Made by a program: the position numbers and the translations under genes. Below are positions 50,966 through 59,323 of a stretch of DNA of 64,000 bases, in pieces. Positions within the stretch are counted from its first letter, which is position 1. Every line of letters starts with the position of its first letter. Below the pieces are notes generated by a model. It saw only the letters and a list, made by a program, of their open reading frames with translations, searched no databases and was not told where the DNA came from. This DNA is from Mycolicibacterium sp. P9-64 (GTDB lineage Bacteria > Actinomycetota > Actinomycetes > Mycobacteriales > Mycobacteriaceae): positions 1 through 64,000 of the forward strand of contig NZ_NPKO01000015.1 in assembly GCF_008329605.1 (NCBI RefSeq), given 5' to 3'.

Positions 50966-51688
50966 TCAGAAGCGCGTCGTCGCTTGGGTTTTGGTGCCGT
51001 TGTCGCACGTGATGCTGACGCTGCGATCCCGGAATCGGGGGATGGCCGGAACGATCCTGAGGTTGAACGTGGAGTTCGCCGCCAGGGCGAAGCTGCGGTT
51101 GATGTCGTCCATCGCGTAGCTGCACTGCGAGGCGACCCCGCTGCGGTCGGTGATGTCGGCCTCCAAGCCGCCAAGGATCACTTTGAAGGACACCGTCGGA
51201 CCCAGCTTTGGCGCGGGAGGCGCCGAGGGCGGCGGCGGCGCAGGCGGAAGGGTGGCTCCGTTGGAGCAGCCGGCCGCGACGACGCGCACGCCCTGCTTGT
51301 TCTGCAGGTTGGCCCTGGCGTTGTCCTCGGCCCCTCTCAGCGTGACGTCCGTGCCCCCGACCATCTCGCCAAAGTCGTTGGAGGCGGCCGCTGCGCAGCC
51401 GCCCTGCTTGACGGCCTCGACCACGCACTGGTGGCCGCCCTTGCGCACACAGTCGCTGAGTGCGGCCTGGTACGCCTGGCTCTGGTCGGCCGCGATGCCA
51501 AGCCCGCCGACCGTGCTCACCGGGGGCGCGTCGTTGAGCAGCCCGACGGCCGCGGCGACGTAGCCGTCGTTCGCGGCGTTGGCGGGCGCGGTGGCGCCGA
51601 GCAATCCGGTGAGGCCTGCGCTGGCGGTGACGAGCATGACGCCCGCCAAGATGTGAGCCCGTCGCTTGGGATTGTTGATGCTGGTCAC
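50966..51688 (-). CDS. Secreted DUF4189-type protein
   Basis: A 240-residue exported protein. The signal peptide (AHILAGVMLVTASAGLTGLL, cut after PANA) is followed by a DUF4189-like domain (DQSQAYQAALSDCVRKGGHQ, VVEAVKQGGCAAAA), a Pro-rich linker and a C-terminal beta domain with two Cys. Family members are abundant in mycobacterial culture filtrates and have no known activity. Confidence 0.82.
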   Translation of the reverse strand: MTSINNPKRRAHILAGVMLVTASAGLTGLLGATAPANAANDGYVAAAVGLLNDAPPVSTVGGLGIAADQSQAYQAALSDCVRKGGHQCVVEAVKQGGCAAAASNDFGEMVGGTDVTLRGAEDNARANLQNKQGVRVVAAGCSNGATLPPAPPPPSAPPAPKLGPTVSFKVILGGLEADITDRSGVASQCSYAMDDINRSFALAANSTFNLRIVPAIPRFRDRSVSITCDNGTKTQATTRF

Positions 51689-51810
51689 GATGTCGTCCTC
51701 CGTGTTTGGTGGGGCCCGGTCGGGCCGCCTTCACTGAGTAAGGGCAACCGGCAAACCGAGGAGGGACACTTTTTCTGAGGGGACTTCTGGCTACCGCCCC
51801 GTGTCAGAAA

Positions 51811-51851
51811 GACGTCGGCCCGCCACCCACGTTGGGTGACGGGCCGACGTC
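51811..51851 (-). terminator. Long hairpin after the 92-residue secreted protein gene
   Basis: Twelve base pairs (GACGTCGGCCCG and complement), one mismatch, six more pairs and a three-base loop, 14 bases beyond the stop at 51865 on the minus strand. Confidence 0.75.
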
Positions 51852-51864
51852 GTCGCTGGTGTCG

Positions 51865-52143
51865 CTAGCAAGAACCGTCGAGGGCTTCGAGGACCCCACC
51901 GGTGCACCCCGGCAGCGCGGTCCACAAACTCGGTGCCGGAGCGGGAATCTCCGGTTGCGGATCGAGGGCCGTGGAGCCGGGTGAGCAGTAGAACGAGTAG
52001 GCAAGTTCCCCGTAACAGGGGTCGTCGGCCTGCGCGGTTCCCGAACCGACGAACAGCAGGGCGGGTGTCGCCGCAGCGGCCGCCGCCACCCCCAGTGCTG
52101 CAAGGAACCGCTTCGACGAGATGGTGTGCGTGGTGATGGTCAT
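51865..52143 (-). CDS. Small secreted protein
   Basis: A 92-residue protein with a clear signal peptide (RFLAALGVAAAAAATPALLF, cut after AQA) and a mature part with four Cys (CYGELAYSFYC, CTGG, terminal C) and Pro-rich middle. Typical of short mycobacterial secreted proteins; function unknown. Confidence 0.75.
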   Translation of the reverse strand: MTITTHTISSKRFLAALGVAAAAAATPALLFVGSGTAQADDPCYGELAYSFYCSPGSTALDPQPEIPAPAPSLWTALPGCTGGVLEALDGSC

Positions 52144-52388
52144 GACTTCAGTTCCCTCTTCTCTGATTGCAGCCCGGACGGGCCACTGACAGAGGTATGG
52201 GTACGCAGCGGCTAGGGAGGGGACAGTTTTCTTGCCCGTAGCGGGCGGGAAACCGCGAGATCTGCAGGAGGGTCGTGGTCGCCGTCCGGATCACAGCCTT
52301 GACGCAGATATCGGCAAGCGCGGAAAGTAGGAACGCGACCAAAACTTGGCGCCCTGCGCTGCATCTAGCGCCAGTTACGCTGCAACGC

Positions 52389-52856
52389 ATGACACGTCAG
52401 GGCGGCGTTCCTCCGGGCTGGCACGACGACGGCACCGGCTCCGGCGCTCAACGCTGGTGGGACGGATACCGCTGGACCGACCATCGCCGCGGACCTCAGC
52501 CACCCGTGCAACACCCAGGCGGCGCGCCCTACCCACCGCCCGTCTGGCCCGCACCCCCCGCCAAGCGGCGCACCTCGCGAGCGCTGTGGATCACGCCGCT
52601 GGCGGTGGGGGCCGTATTGCTCGTCGGCTACGCCGTGTTCTTCGCCGTCTCCCGCAACAGTCACAACGAGTGGTACCAGAAGGGCTACGACATGGGCATG
52701 CAATCCTCACTCCTCACGGCAGAACTTGCGTGCTCCGTTGCGGTGTTGGAGACCAAGGACTCGAATTTCAGCTTCCATAGGAGAGACGTAGAGCGGGGCT
52801 GTCGTGACGCCGTCAACAAACGGCTAGAGGAAAAGAAGCGCTACGACTCCCCGTAA
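52389..52856 (+). CDS. DUF2510-domain membrane protein
   Basis: A 155-residue protein. Residues 5-35 (PPGWHDDGTGSGAQRWWDGY, RWTDH) are a DUF2510 domain, followed by a Pro-rich linker, one membrane helix (LWITPLAVGAVLLVGYAVFF) and an outer domain with two Cys. DUF2510 proteins are widespread actinobacterial envelope proteins without known activity. Confidence 0.8.
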   Translation: MTRQGGVPPGWHDDGTGSGAQRWWDGYRWTDHRRGPQPPVQHPGGAPYPPPVWPAPPAKRRTSRALWITPLAVGAVLLVGYAVFFAVSRNSHNEWYQKGYDMGMQSSLLTAELACSVAVLETKDSNFSFHRRDVERGCRDAVNKRLEEKKRYDSP

Positions 52857-52895
52857 ACGCAAATCGTCGCACCGATAACCAAGGGCCACAACCCA

Positions 52896-54554
52896 TTACG
52901 GCGGATAGATCTGCTTGACGCTGCCGTCGGGGTTGACTTGCATGAACCCGGTGCCGGCCTCCGCCGAATGGATGGCCAACTCCAAGCCACCACCTTCGAC
53001 GCCCTCGACGATCAGGTAGGTCTGACTGCCGTCCGTTGCGCCGAGGGCCTTGGGAGCACCGGCCAGCGTGGCCGCCACCGCGTCGGCATTGAACGCGCTC
53101 AGATCGACGAGCACGTCGAAGCTGGACGTCGTCGTATCCGTTCCCCAACCGTTCCACTGTCCGTCGCGGTACATGAAGTCTTGTTCGACGTGGCTGTTCT
53201 TGGGGCTGACGCGCTCGGTGATCGCATAGTCGGGGTAGACGACCAACTGGAACCCCATGGTGTCGCCGAACTTGCTGCGATAGGTATCCAGCAAGCCCTT
53301 CAGCCCATCGGCGGTCTGAATCTGCGAGGGCCCCTTCGGCGTTGACGCCGTCGACGTCGGTGCTGACGAGATCGTCCTCGGCGCCGACGCGGACGACGAC
53401 CGTTGTTGGGTGGGTAGAGCCCCCGTCGTCGGGCGCGTGCTCGAACTCCCGTCGGGCCAGATGATGACGATGACGACGGCCACCACGATCGCGATGACCG
53501 TCACTAGCCCCAACAGAATCCACACGGCCGCGTTCTGCCACCAGGCTGACGGCGCCTGCGGCTGTTGGGCATTCGGCATCGCGGGCTGCGACCACGTCGG
53601 CGGTCCGGCAAGGGTTTGGTACGGGGCGGCTGCGTGCGTCGGCGGTGTGCCCGGTCCCGTGACGGGGTACGGGGCCGGTGTCGACCAGCTGGGCGCCGGC
53701 GGACCGAATGGTGGCGGCGGCGGGGGCGGCGGGCTGGCCGCCGGTGCGGTGAGCGCGGCACGCGCGGCGAGCGCAAGATCCTTGGTCGTCTGATAGCGCT
53801 GGTCCGGGCTCTTGGCCATCCCCGTCGCGATGACCTGGTCCATCTGCGGCGAGATACCGGGCTGCATCGTCGACGGCCGTGGCGGCGGCTGCGTGAGGTG
53901 GCTGCTGATCTGACGTTCCACACTCTCGCCGGGAAACGGCTGGACCCCGGTCAGGCATTCGTGCAGAACACACGTCAGCGCGTAGATGTCGGCGCGCGCG
54001 TCATCACGGTCGGTGGTGAATCGCTCGGGCGCCATGTAGGCCAAGGTGCCGATCGTGGCGCCGGTGCTGGTGAGCTTGGTGGCCTCGGCCGCGCGGGCGA
54101 TGCCGAAGTCGATGAGGTAGGCGAAGTCGTCCTCCGTCACCAGGATGTTCGACGGTTTGACGTCGCGGTGCACCAGCCCGATGCGGTGCGCCGCGCCGAG
54201 GGCGGCGGCGATCTGCTCGATGATCGACACGGCGCGCTCGGGGGTCACGGGGCCGTCGGCCACCAATTCGTTGATGGTCTTGCCGTCGATCAGCCGCATC
54301 GTCACGTAGAGACGCCCGTCGACCTCGCCGAAGTCGTGGATCGGGACGATGTGGGGCTCATCGAGGCTGGCCGCCGCGTGAGCCTCCCGGCGGAACCGGG
54401 CCTGGTACTGCGCGTCGTCGGCGAGGTTCGCTGGGAGCACCTTCAAGGCGACGACGCGGTTCATGGCGGTGTCGAATGCCCGCCACACCTCGCCCATGCC
54501 GCCACGGCCAAGCAGCTCTACCAGCCGATACCGGCCGAACGGTGTCCCTTCCAC
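52896..54554 (-). CDS. Receptor-type Ser/Thr protein kinase
   Basis: A 552-residue PknE/F-like kinase. The kinase domain (residues 8-270) has the P-loop LGRGGMGEVWRAFD, Lys in VALKVLP, catalytic loop LVHRDVKPSNILV, DFG in YLIDFGIARA and APE in YMAPERF. A Pro-rich juxtamembrane stretch, a membrane helix (AVWILLGLVTVIAIVVAVVI) and a 170-residue outer domain follow. The outer part is not PASTA and may sense a wall or stress signal. It is downstream of the monooxygenase in the same direction. Confidence 0.93.
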   Translation of the reverse strand: MEGTPFGRYRLVELLGRGGMGEVWRAFDTAMNRVVALKVLPANLADDAQYQARFRREAHAAASLDEPHIVPIHDFGEVDGRLYVTMRLIDGKTINELVADGPVTPERAVSIIEQIAAALGAAHRIGLVHRDVKPSNILVTEDDFAYLIDFGIARAAEATKLTSTGATIGTLAYMAPERFTTDRDDARADIYALTCVLHECLTGVQPFPGESVERQISSHLTQPPPRPSTMQPGISPQMDQVIATGMAKSPDQRYQTTKDLALAARAALTAPAASPPPPPPPPFGPPAPSWSTPAPYPVTGPGTPPTHAAAPYQTLAGPPTWSQPAMPNAQQPQAPSAWWQNAAVWILLGLVTVIAIVVAVVIVIIWPDGSSSTRPTTGALPTQQRSSSASAPRTISSAPTSTASTPKGPSQIQTADGLKGLLDTYRSKFGDTMGFQLVVYPDYAITERVSPKNSHVEQDFMYRDGQWNGWGTDTTTSSFDVLVDLSAFNADAVAATLAGAPKALGATDGSQTYLIVEGVEGGGLELAIHSAEAGTGFMQVNPDGSVKQIYPP

Positions 54555-54555
54555 G

Positions 54556-54595
54556 GGCTAACCATAAAGGGGATTCGAACCCCTGACCCCCAGAC
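54556..54595 (-). other. tRNA T-arm-like sequence between monooxygenase and kinase genes
   Basis: The minus strand reads GGGGGTC then AGGGG-TTCGAAT-CCCCT (54568-54584), a perfect five-base-pair T-arm with the canonical TTCGAAT loop. No matching acceptor, D or anticodon arms occur upstream. It is a tRNA 3'-end fragment, like those left at integration sites, or a chance hairpin that may also act as a weak terminator of the monooxygenase gene. Confidence 0.5.
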
Positions 54596-56113
54596 CTACG
54601 CCGGTTGCGTCGACGTGCCGAACGTCGAACGCCCCGAATGGGAGCCGTCCGACTCACCGCCCAGCCACCGCCGCAGCGCCGCCATCCAGCCGTCGCGGTC
54701 CGAGGACTCCCCCACCCACGCGATGTAGCCATCAGGCCGAACCAAGACGGCAGGCCCTCCCCAGGCTCGCTCGGCCTCGGCGAGGCCGAGTCTGCCCACC
54801 GGTTCCACACCGTGTTCCCGGATCAACACGAACCCCGCCGAGCGCTGAAGATGCGTCAGCTTCGTCTGCAGCAGCGGGATTTCGGTGGCGCGGGTCCCGA
54901 CGAGTCGGTTCTCGCCGTGCTCATGGGGGTAGCGCAGCTCGGTGCCCGCGAAACTTCCTGCGACGGTATCGCGTACGCGGGGTTGACGAAGTAGCTTGGG
55001 CGCGATCAGGTTTCGCATTCCGCGGGCCATCCGCGGGCGCAAGGTGACTCCGCGTGCCATCAACCCCGATTGGACCAACACCTGCTTGCCGATGGGATGA
55101 CGTTCAGCGTGGTAGGTGTCGAGCACGTCGTCGGGTGCGCCGGCAAGGACCGCATCGATCTTCCACGCCAGATTCGCGGCGTCCTGAATGCCGGTGTTCA
55201 TGCCCTGGCCGCCCATCGGCGAGTGGACGTGTGCCGCGTCTCCGGCGAGAAACACCCTGCCGTAACGATATTGGGCGATTTGCCGCTCGTCACAGTGAAA
55301 CCGCGACAACCAGCCGACCTCGCGCACCCCGAGATCGCGGCCCATCGCCCGGTTCAGCACGCCGATCACCTCGGTGGGATCCACGGGCTCGGTGTCAGGC
55401 ATCTGGTGGCTTCGCTCCCACACCATCGTCCGGTACCAGGAGCCGTCGTCGTCGGCTCGTCCGTACGGGGCGACGAAGGCGAACCGTTCGCGGCTACTGG
55501 CGAGGGTGAGCCCGCCGCCGGTCGGGCCGTCCGCGAGTTTGACGTCGGCCAGCACGATCGACGACAAGATGGTCTTCCCAGGAAAGTCCACACCGATCAG
55601 ATCTCGGACGGTGCTGTGCGCGCCGTCGGCGCCGATCACGTAGTCCGCCCGCCACGTCAGGCGATGATCAGAATCGTCGTCGTCCTTGGGCCGCGCAGTG
55701 ACGGTGACGCCGTCGGAATCCTGTTCGAGTGCCACGATTTCGATGCCGCGCAGGATCTCGGTGCCCTGGGTGGCGGCGTAACCGGCGAGTGCGTGGTCGA
55801 CGTTCGCCTGCGGAGTGACCGCGACGAACGGGAACTCCGAACGCAGGTCGGTGAGATCGATTCGGGCACCGGCGAAGAGGGAGACTCCGGGTGCGCGGTG
55901 CGACGTGGCGAGGACCTCCTCGGCAAGGCCGCGGGCGTCGAGTACCTCCAACGTTCTGGGCATCGTGGCGAAGGCCCGGCTGGACGGGTTCACGTTTGGC
56001 CAGCGCTCGAGAACGACGACCGATCGGCCGCACCGGGCGAGGTCGCCCGCGGCGGTCAATCCGGTGGGGCCGGCACCGACGACGAGTACGTCGACGCGCT
56101 TCTGCGTGGTCAT
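54596..56113 (-). CDS. FAD-binding aromatic monooxygenase (PheA/TetX-like group)
   Basis: A 505-residue class A flavin monooxygenase. The motifs are VDVLVVGAGPTGLTAAGDLA (FAD), DYVIGADGAHSTVR (DG), and RVFLAGDAAHVHSPMGGQGM (GD), followed by the C-terminal thioredoxin-like domain. It would hydroxylate an aromatic compound with NAD(P)H and O2. I start at ATG 56113, two bases after the stop of the upstream gene. The pair lies under divergent TetR operators, suggesting induction by an aromatic or antibiotic-like substrate. Confidence 0.9.
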   Translation of the reverse strand: MTTQKRVDVLVVGAGPTGLTAAGDLARCGRSVVVLERWPNVNPSSRAFATMPRTLEVLDARGLAEEVLATSHRAPGVSLFAGARIDLTDLRSEFPFVAVTPQANVDHALAGYAATQGTEILRGIEIVALEQDSDGVTVTARPKDDDDSDHRLTWRADYVIGADGAHSTVRDLIGVDFPGKTILSSIVLADVKLADGPTGGGLTLASSRERFAFVAPYGRADDDGSWYRTMVWERSHQMPDTEPVDPTEVIGVLNRAMGRDLGVREVGWLSRFHCDERQIAQYRYGRVFLAGDAAHVHSPMGGQGMNTGIQDAANLAWKIDAVLAGAPDDVLDTYHAERHPIGKQVLVQSGLMARGVTLRPRMARGMRNLIAPKLLRQPRVRDTVAGSFAGTELRYPHEHGENRLVGTRATEIPLLQTKLTHLQRSAGFVLIREHGVEPVGRLGLAEAERAWGGPAVLVRPDGYIAWVGESSDRDGWMAALRRWLGGESDGSHSGRSTFGTSTQPA

Positions 56114-56115
56114 GG

Positions 56116-56529
56116 TCAACGCGCCGGGGTCGGGTCGGCCGGATCCGGATACCACCGACGGATGTCGTCCGGCGTCGAGGTCGGCGAGTAGTTGAACACG
56201 AACCGGCAATGCGGGTTGGCACTGTGCGCGGCGTTGATGATCGCCTCGAACAGCAGCGTGTTGTTTGCGACCAGGCGCACGCCTGCGCCGATGAGCACGG
56301 CGTCGTAGGGCTTGGCGTCCAGCCAGGTGCGGGCCTTCTCGACCCCCGCATCACCAAAGTCGATGAGGCAGTTGTCGACGTCGTAACCGGCCGCCCGCAG
56401 CCCGACGACGTTGTCTTCGTTTGCCTTGGCCAATTTCTCCCGCGTCAGCCCTCTGAACTGGGCGAAGTCGGGAGATTCGACGTCGACGACGGCGGGGTGC
56501 AATCCGATCTGGATGGCGGTGACGGTCAT
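56116..56529 (-). CDS. Conserved small protein co-transcribed with the monooxygenase
   Basis: A 137-residue soluble protein with an open alpha/beta pattern: VDVESPDFAQFRGLTREKLA, then PYDAVLIGAGVRLVANNTLL and a C-terminal part RFVFNYSPTSTPDDIRRWYP. I recall similar short proteins beside TetR-controlled oxidoreductases but no function. It starts at ATG 56529, directly next to the operator, and is first in the two-gene unit. Confidence 0.75.
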   Translation of the reverse strand: MTVTAIQIGLHPAVVDVESPDFAQFRGLTREKLAKANEDNVVGLRAAGYDVDNCLIDFGDAGVEKARTWLDAKPYDAVLIGAGVRLVANNTLLFEAIINAAHSANPHCRFVFNYSPTSTPDDIRRWYPDPADPTPAR

Positions 56530-56542
56530 GTCGCGCTCCTTG

Positions 56543-56562
56543 AGTTCAACGCTTGTTGAACT
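56543..56562. promoter_or_regulatory. TetR operator 1, AGTTCAAC-N4-GTTGAACT
   Basis: A perfect inverted repeat of eight bases per arm with spacer GCTT, 14 bases from the start of the minus-strand unit. It matches operator 2 in layout. Confidence 0.8.
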
Positions 56563-56585
56563 GAGATTAGGAGTGTTCGGAAAAT

Positions 56586-56605
56586 TTGTCAACAGTTGTT
56601 GAATA
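56586..56605. promoter_or_regulatory. TetR operator 2, TTGTCAAC-N4-GTTGAATA
   Basis: The same half-sites and four-base spacer as operator 1 with one change in the core, located 11 bases before the TetR start. The two centres are 43 bp apart, about four helical turns, allowing co-operative binding. Confidence 0.72.
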
Positions 56606-56615
56606 GACTGCGGGC

Positions 56616-57179
56616 ATGGCTTCGAGAACACGGGATCCGGCAGCGACCAAGGCAGCGATCCTCGCCGCCGCGAGGATGCAGTTCGGACAGAACGGGTTCG
56701 AGAGGACGACGATCCGCTCGATCGCGTCGGCGGCGGGTGTCGATCCGGCGCTGGTGATGCACTACTTCGCCAACAAGGACACCCTCTTCGGCGAAGTGTC
56801 ACGCCTCGACATCTCGCCGCCCGACCTGTCTGGCGTCGCGCCCGAGGACGTCGCCGACGTCATGGTGCCGTTGTTCGCCGAGGTGTGGGGACCCGACGGC
56901 CCGTTCCTGCCACTCCTGCGGGCGGCCGCGTCGAGCCCGACGGCGGCAGAGGCCCTCCTCGACGTGTTCGCCCGCCAGGTCGCGCCCGCACTGGCGGCAG
57001 TGGCCGTCGACAGGCCCGCCGAGCGAGCCGCACTGATCGGAGCACAACTGCTGGGCATCGCGGTCGGGCGCTACATCATCGGCATCCCGCCGCTCGTCGC
57101 AATGGACGACACGACGCTGGCAGCCTGGCTCAAACCCGTTCTGACACACTACCTTACGGACCCCATTCCCGAGGTCTAA
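56616..57179 (+). CDS. TetR-family repressor
   Basis: A 187-residue regulator. The N-terminal helix-turn-helix is AAILAAARMQFGQNGFERTT and IRSIASAAGVDPALVMHYFA, followed by a helical ligand domain. It is divergent from the monooxygenase unit with two operators between them, so it very probably represses both itself and that unit. The ligand is unknown. Its stop lies seven bases from the convergent COG4705 gene. Confidence 0.92.
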   Translation: MASRTRDPAATKAAILAAARMQFGQNGFERTTIRSIASAAGVDPALVMHYFANKDTLFGEVSRLDISPPDLSGVAPEDVADVMVPLFAEVWGPDGPFLPLLRAAASSPTAAEALLDVFARQVAPALAAVAVDRPAERAALIGAQLLGIAVGRYIIGIPPLVAMDDTTLAAWLKPVLTHYLTDPIPEV

Positions 57180-57186
57180 CCGCTGG

Positions 57187-58434
57187 TCACTTCAACGCGG
57201 TCAGCAGGTCGTCGAGAACCTGCCGTTCCGTGGCGGCGTCGGGGTGGGGATCCCGCAACGCAGTCAGGACGGTGTCGATCCGCCCGTCGATGCCGGTCCA
57301 GGTGGCGTCGTCCATCGGCTGAAGCTTCGATTGATCGTCGTCCCAGGCGGTTTCGAGATCCTTGATCCTGGCCGTCGCCCCGGTCTGATCGCCTGCCCGC
57401 AACTTGGTCATCGTATCGGCGGTGATGGCGGTGAAGGTGGCGACGTCGGCTCCCGGGAAGTGCGCCGAGACCTGGCCCGGTGTCAGGGTTTCGACGACGG
57501 TCGGCGCGCTCTCGGACTCTGCGGACGCAGCGGCGTGTGGTTGGGAGTTGGCCCACGACAGCAGCGCGGCGGTCGCCACGGCAAGCGTTGCGAGATAACC
57601 GAGCATCAACCGCTCGCGGGTGGGCCGCTGTGCCGGTGCAGGCGCCCGCTGCGCCCCATCGATGACGTCGGCCCGGGTAATCGACAGATACACGACCGTG
57701 GCAAGGATCGCGGCGAGGAAGATCACGCTGGTGATCGCGACGCCCAACCCCAACCCATGCTGGTCCGTCGGGAACCCCAGCCAATCACCAAGATTCGCGC
57801 CAAGCGGCCGCGTCAGTACGTAGGCCAGCCAGAACGAAAGCACTGCGTTGGCACCGAGGCGCCAGCCGATCACGATCGCCACGATCAGGCCGGCAGGCAG
57901 CAGCACCGAGATGCCGGGTCCCCAGCCGGTGATCTCCAGGATCCAGTCGCCGACCGCCGTGCCCAGCGCGAAGGTAACCAGAATGGCAAGCCAGTAGAAC
58001 AACTCCCGCGGCAGCGTGACGATGCTGTGGATCGACAGCGTCCGCTCCCTGGCGAACCAGACGGCGAACACGACGGCGAGCACCGCGGAGAAGACCGTCG
58101 TGCTTAGCACGAGCGGGACGCGGAGGCTGTCGGTGAGGATGTCGGTGTATAGCGTGCCGGTCACACTGAGGACCACGACAGTCAGCCAGTAGACGAACGG
58201 CACGTAGCGGTCCCGGGTCAGCTGCCAGGCGAGCACGGCGACGAGCACGATCGTGAAGATGACTGCGGTAGGAACCAGTCCGACGCCGAGTTTCATGTTG
58301 ATCCAATCGGCGAAGCTCTCGCCGACGGTGGTGCACAAGATCTTGATCACCCAGAACCACACGGTGATCTCGGGGACCTTGCTCAGCATCGTGCGCGGGG
58401 CGTCGACCACGTCCGATTTCGTCGTCTCAGTCAT
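57187..58434 (-). CDS. COG4705-type polytopic membrane protein
   Basis: A 415-residue protein with about eight helices and a soluble C-terminal domain. The opening EITVWFWVIKILCTTVGESF and repeated WxxKxxxT...GD/DWI units (ADWINMKLGVG, GDWILEITGWG, LGDWLGF) are the COG4705 pattern. Activity is unknown; the Asp/Trp-rich repeats could bind metal. The C-terminal 130 residues, after one more helix, are helical and acidic. It is divergent from the PAP2 gene across TCTCAG sites. Confidence 0.85.
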   Translation of the reverse strand: MTETTKSDVVDAPRTMLSKVPEITVWFWVIKILCTTVGESFADWINMKLGVGLVPTAVIFTIVLVAVLAWQLTRDRYVPFVYWLTVVVLSVTGTLYTDILTDSLRVPLVLSTTVFSAVLAVVFAVWFARERTLSIHSIVTLPRELFYWLAILVTFALGTAVGDWILEITGWGPGISVLLPAGLIVAIVIGWRLGANAVLSFWLAYVLTRPLGANLGDWLGFPTDQHGLGLGVAITSVIFLAAILATVVYLSITRADVIDGAQRAPAPAQRPTRERLMLGYLATLAVATAALLSWANSQPHAAASAESESAPTVVETLTPGQVSAHFPGADVATFTAITADTMTKLRAGDQTGATARIKDLETAWDDDQSKLQPMDDATWTGIDGRIDTVLTALRDPHPDAATERQVLDDLLTALK

Positions 58435-58466
58435 GCTGCGGAACCTATGGGCTGGTCGCTGAAGGC

Positions 58467-58497
58467 CCGCTGAGAGGCGCTCTCAGCGGCATCTCAG
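58467..58497. promoter_or_regulatory. Cluster of three TCTCAG half-sites between COG4705 and PAP2 genes
   Basis: CCGCTGAGAG-GCG-CTCTCAGCGG (58467-58489) is a 10-bp perfect dyad, and a further TCTCAG at 58492-58497 makes TCTCAG-N5-TCTCAG. All half-sites are 11 bp apart. The spacing suits an OmpR-type regulator such as the one at 60679, and matches the pepD site at 44282. Confidence 0.7.
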
Positions 58498-58520
58498 CGC
58501 CATCGGCGGAATCTGGCGGC

Positions 58521-59237
58521 ATGACACGATCGGCGATCCCAGGCCGCATTCGGAACAACTCCGGTCGGTTTGGTCCACCGATCCTGTGGGCCGCTGCCTT
58601 GGTGCTCGTCTTCGTAGACCTCGGCGTCGCCGCTCACGTCGCCGCGCACGGCACCGCGGCGGACCATTCCGTCCTCGCCTGGATGGTCCATCATCGTCGC
58701 GGCTGGTTGACGACATTGGCCATCGCGATCACCACCGCGGGCAGCCCCGTAGCCATGGGCATGTTCGCGGTCATTGTCGCAGCTGTCCTGTGGCGGCGGC
58801 GCTCCCCGATGGAAGGTCTGATCGTCGTCGGGACCATCGCAGCGGCATGCGGGTTGAGCACGCTCACCAAGATCTGCGTCGGGGCACAGCGACCGCCCCG
58901 AGCGGTCCAGTTGCTACTCGAAGTCGATCCGTCGTACCCCTCCGGGCACGTCACCGGCACGTTGGCATTGTGCGGGATCGTCGCCGTCGCCTACGGCCGT
59001 GGTCGTAGCTCCGGCGTTCGAACTGCGTTGGCGTGCGGTGTCCTCGTGTCGACGGCCGCCGTCGCCTGCACCCGCCTCTATCTCGGTGTGCACTGGTTGA
59101 CCGACGTCACCGGGGGGCTCCTTGTCGGTGGGGCAGCGGTGATTGTCGGTTCGGTGGCTCTCGAGGCCGTCATCAGCTCGCCGACCGCCGGACCAGGAGC
59201 GGAGTCGCCGACGCCAACGGTGTCCCGAGTGGCATGA
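58521..59237 (+). CDS. PAP2-family membrane phosphatase
   Basis: A 238-residue integral membrane lipid phosphatase. The three signature blocks are KICVGAQRPPRA (KxxxxxxRP), YPSGHVTG (PSGH) and TRLYLGVHWLTDVTGG (SRxxxxxHxxxD-like, with Thr for Ser). Members dephosphorylate undecaprenyl or decaprenyl pyrophosphate or phosphatidate on the outer face. It begins a likely three-part stress locus with the downstream histidine kinase on the same strand. Confidence 0.9.
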   Translation: MTRSAIPGRIRNNSGRFGPPILWAAALVLVFVDLGVAAHVAAHGTAADHSVLAWMVHHRRGWLTTLAIAITTAGSPVAMGMFAVIVAAVLWRRRSPMEGLIVVGTIAAACGLSTLTKICVGAQRPPRAVQLLLEVDPSYPSGHVTGTLALCGIVAVAYGRGRSSGVRTALACGVLVSTAAVACTRLYLGVHWLTDVTGGLLVGGAAVIVGSVALEAVISSPTAGPGAESPTPTVSRVA

Positions 59238-59323
59238 TCCGCAGAGTCGCACCGCGACGGATACCTGCAGTTGACGCGGGGAGGGGTTATGCCGACCACG
59301 GTCACGGAGCGACCTTGCCCCTG

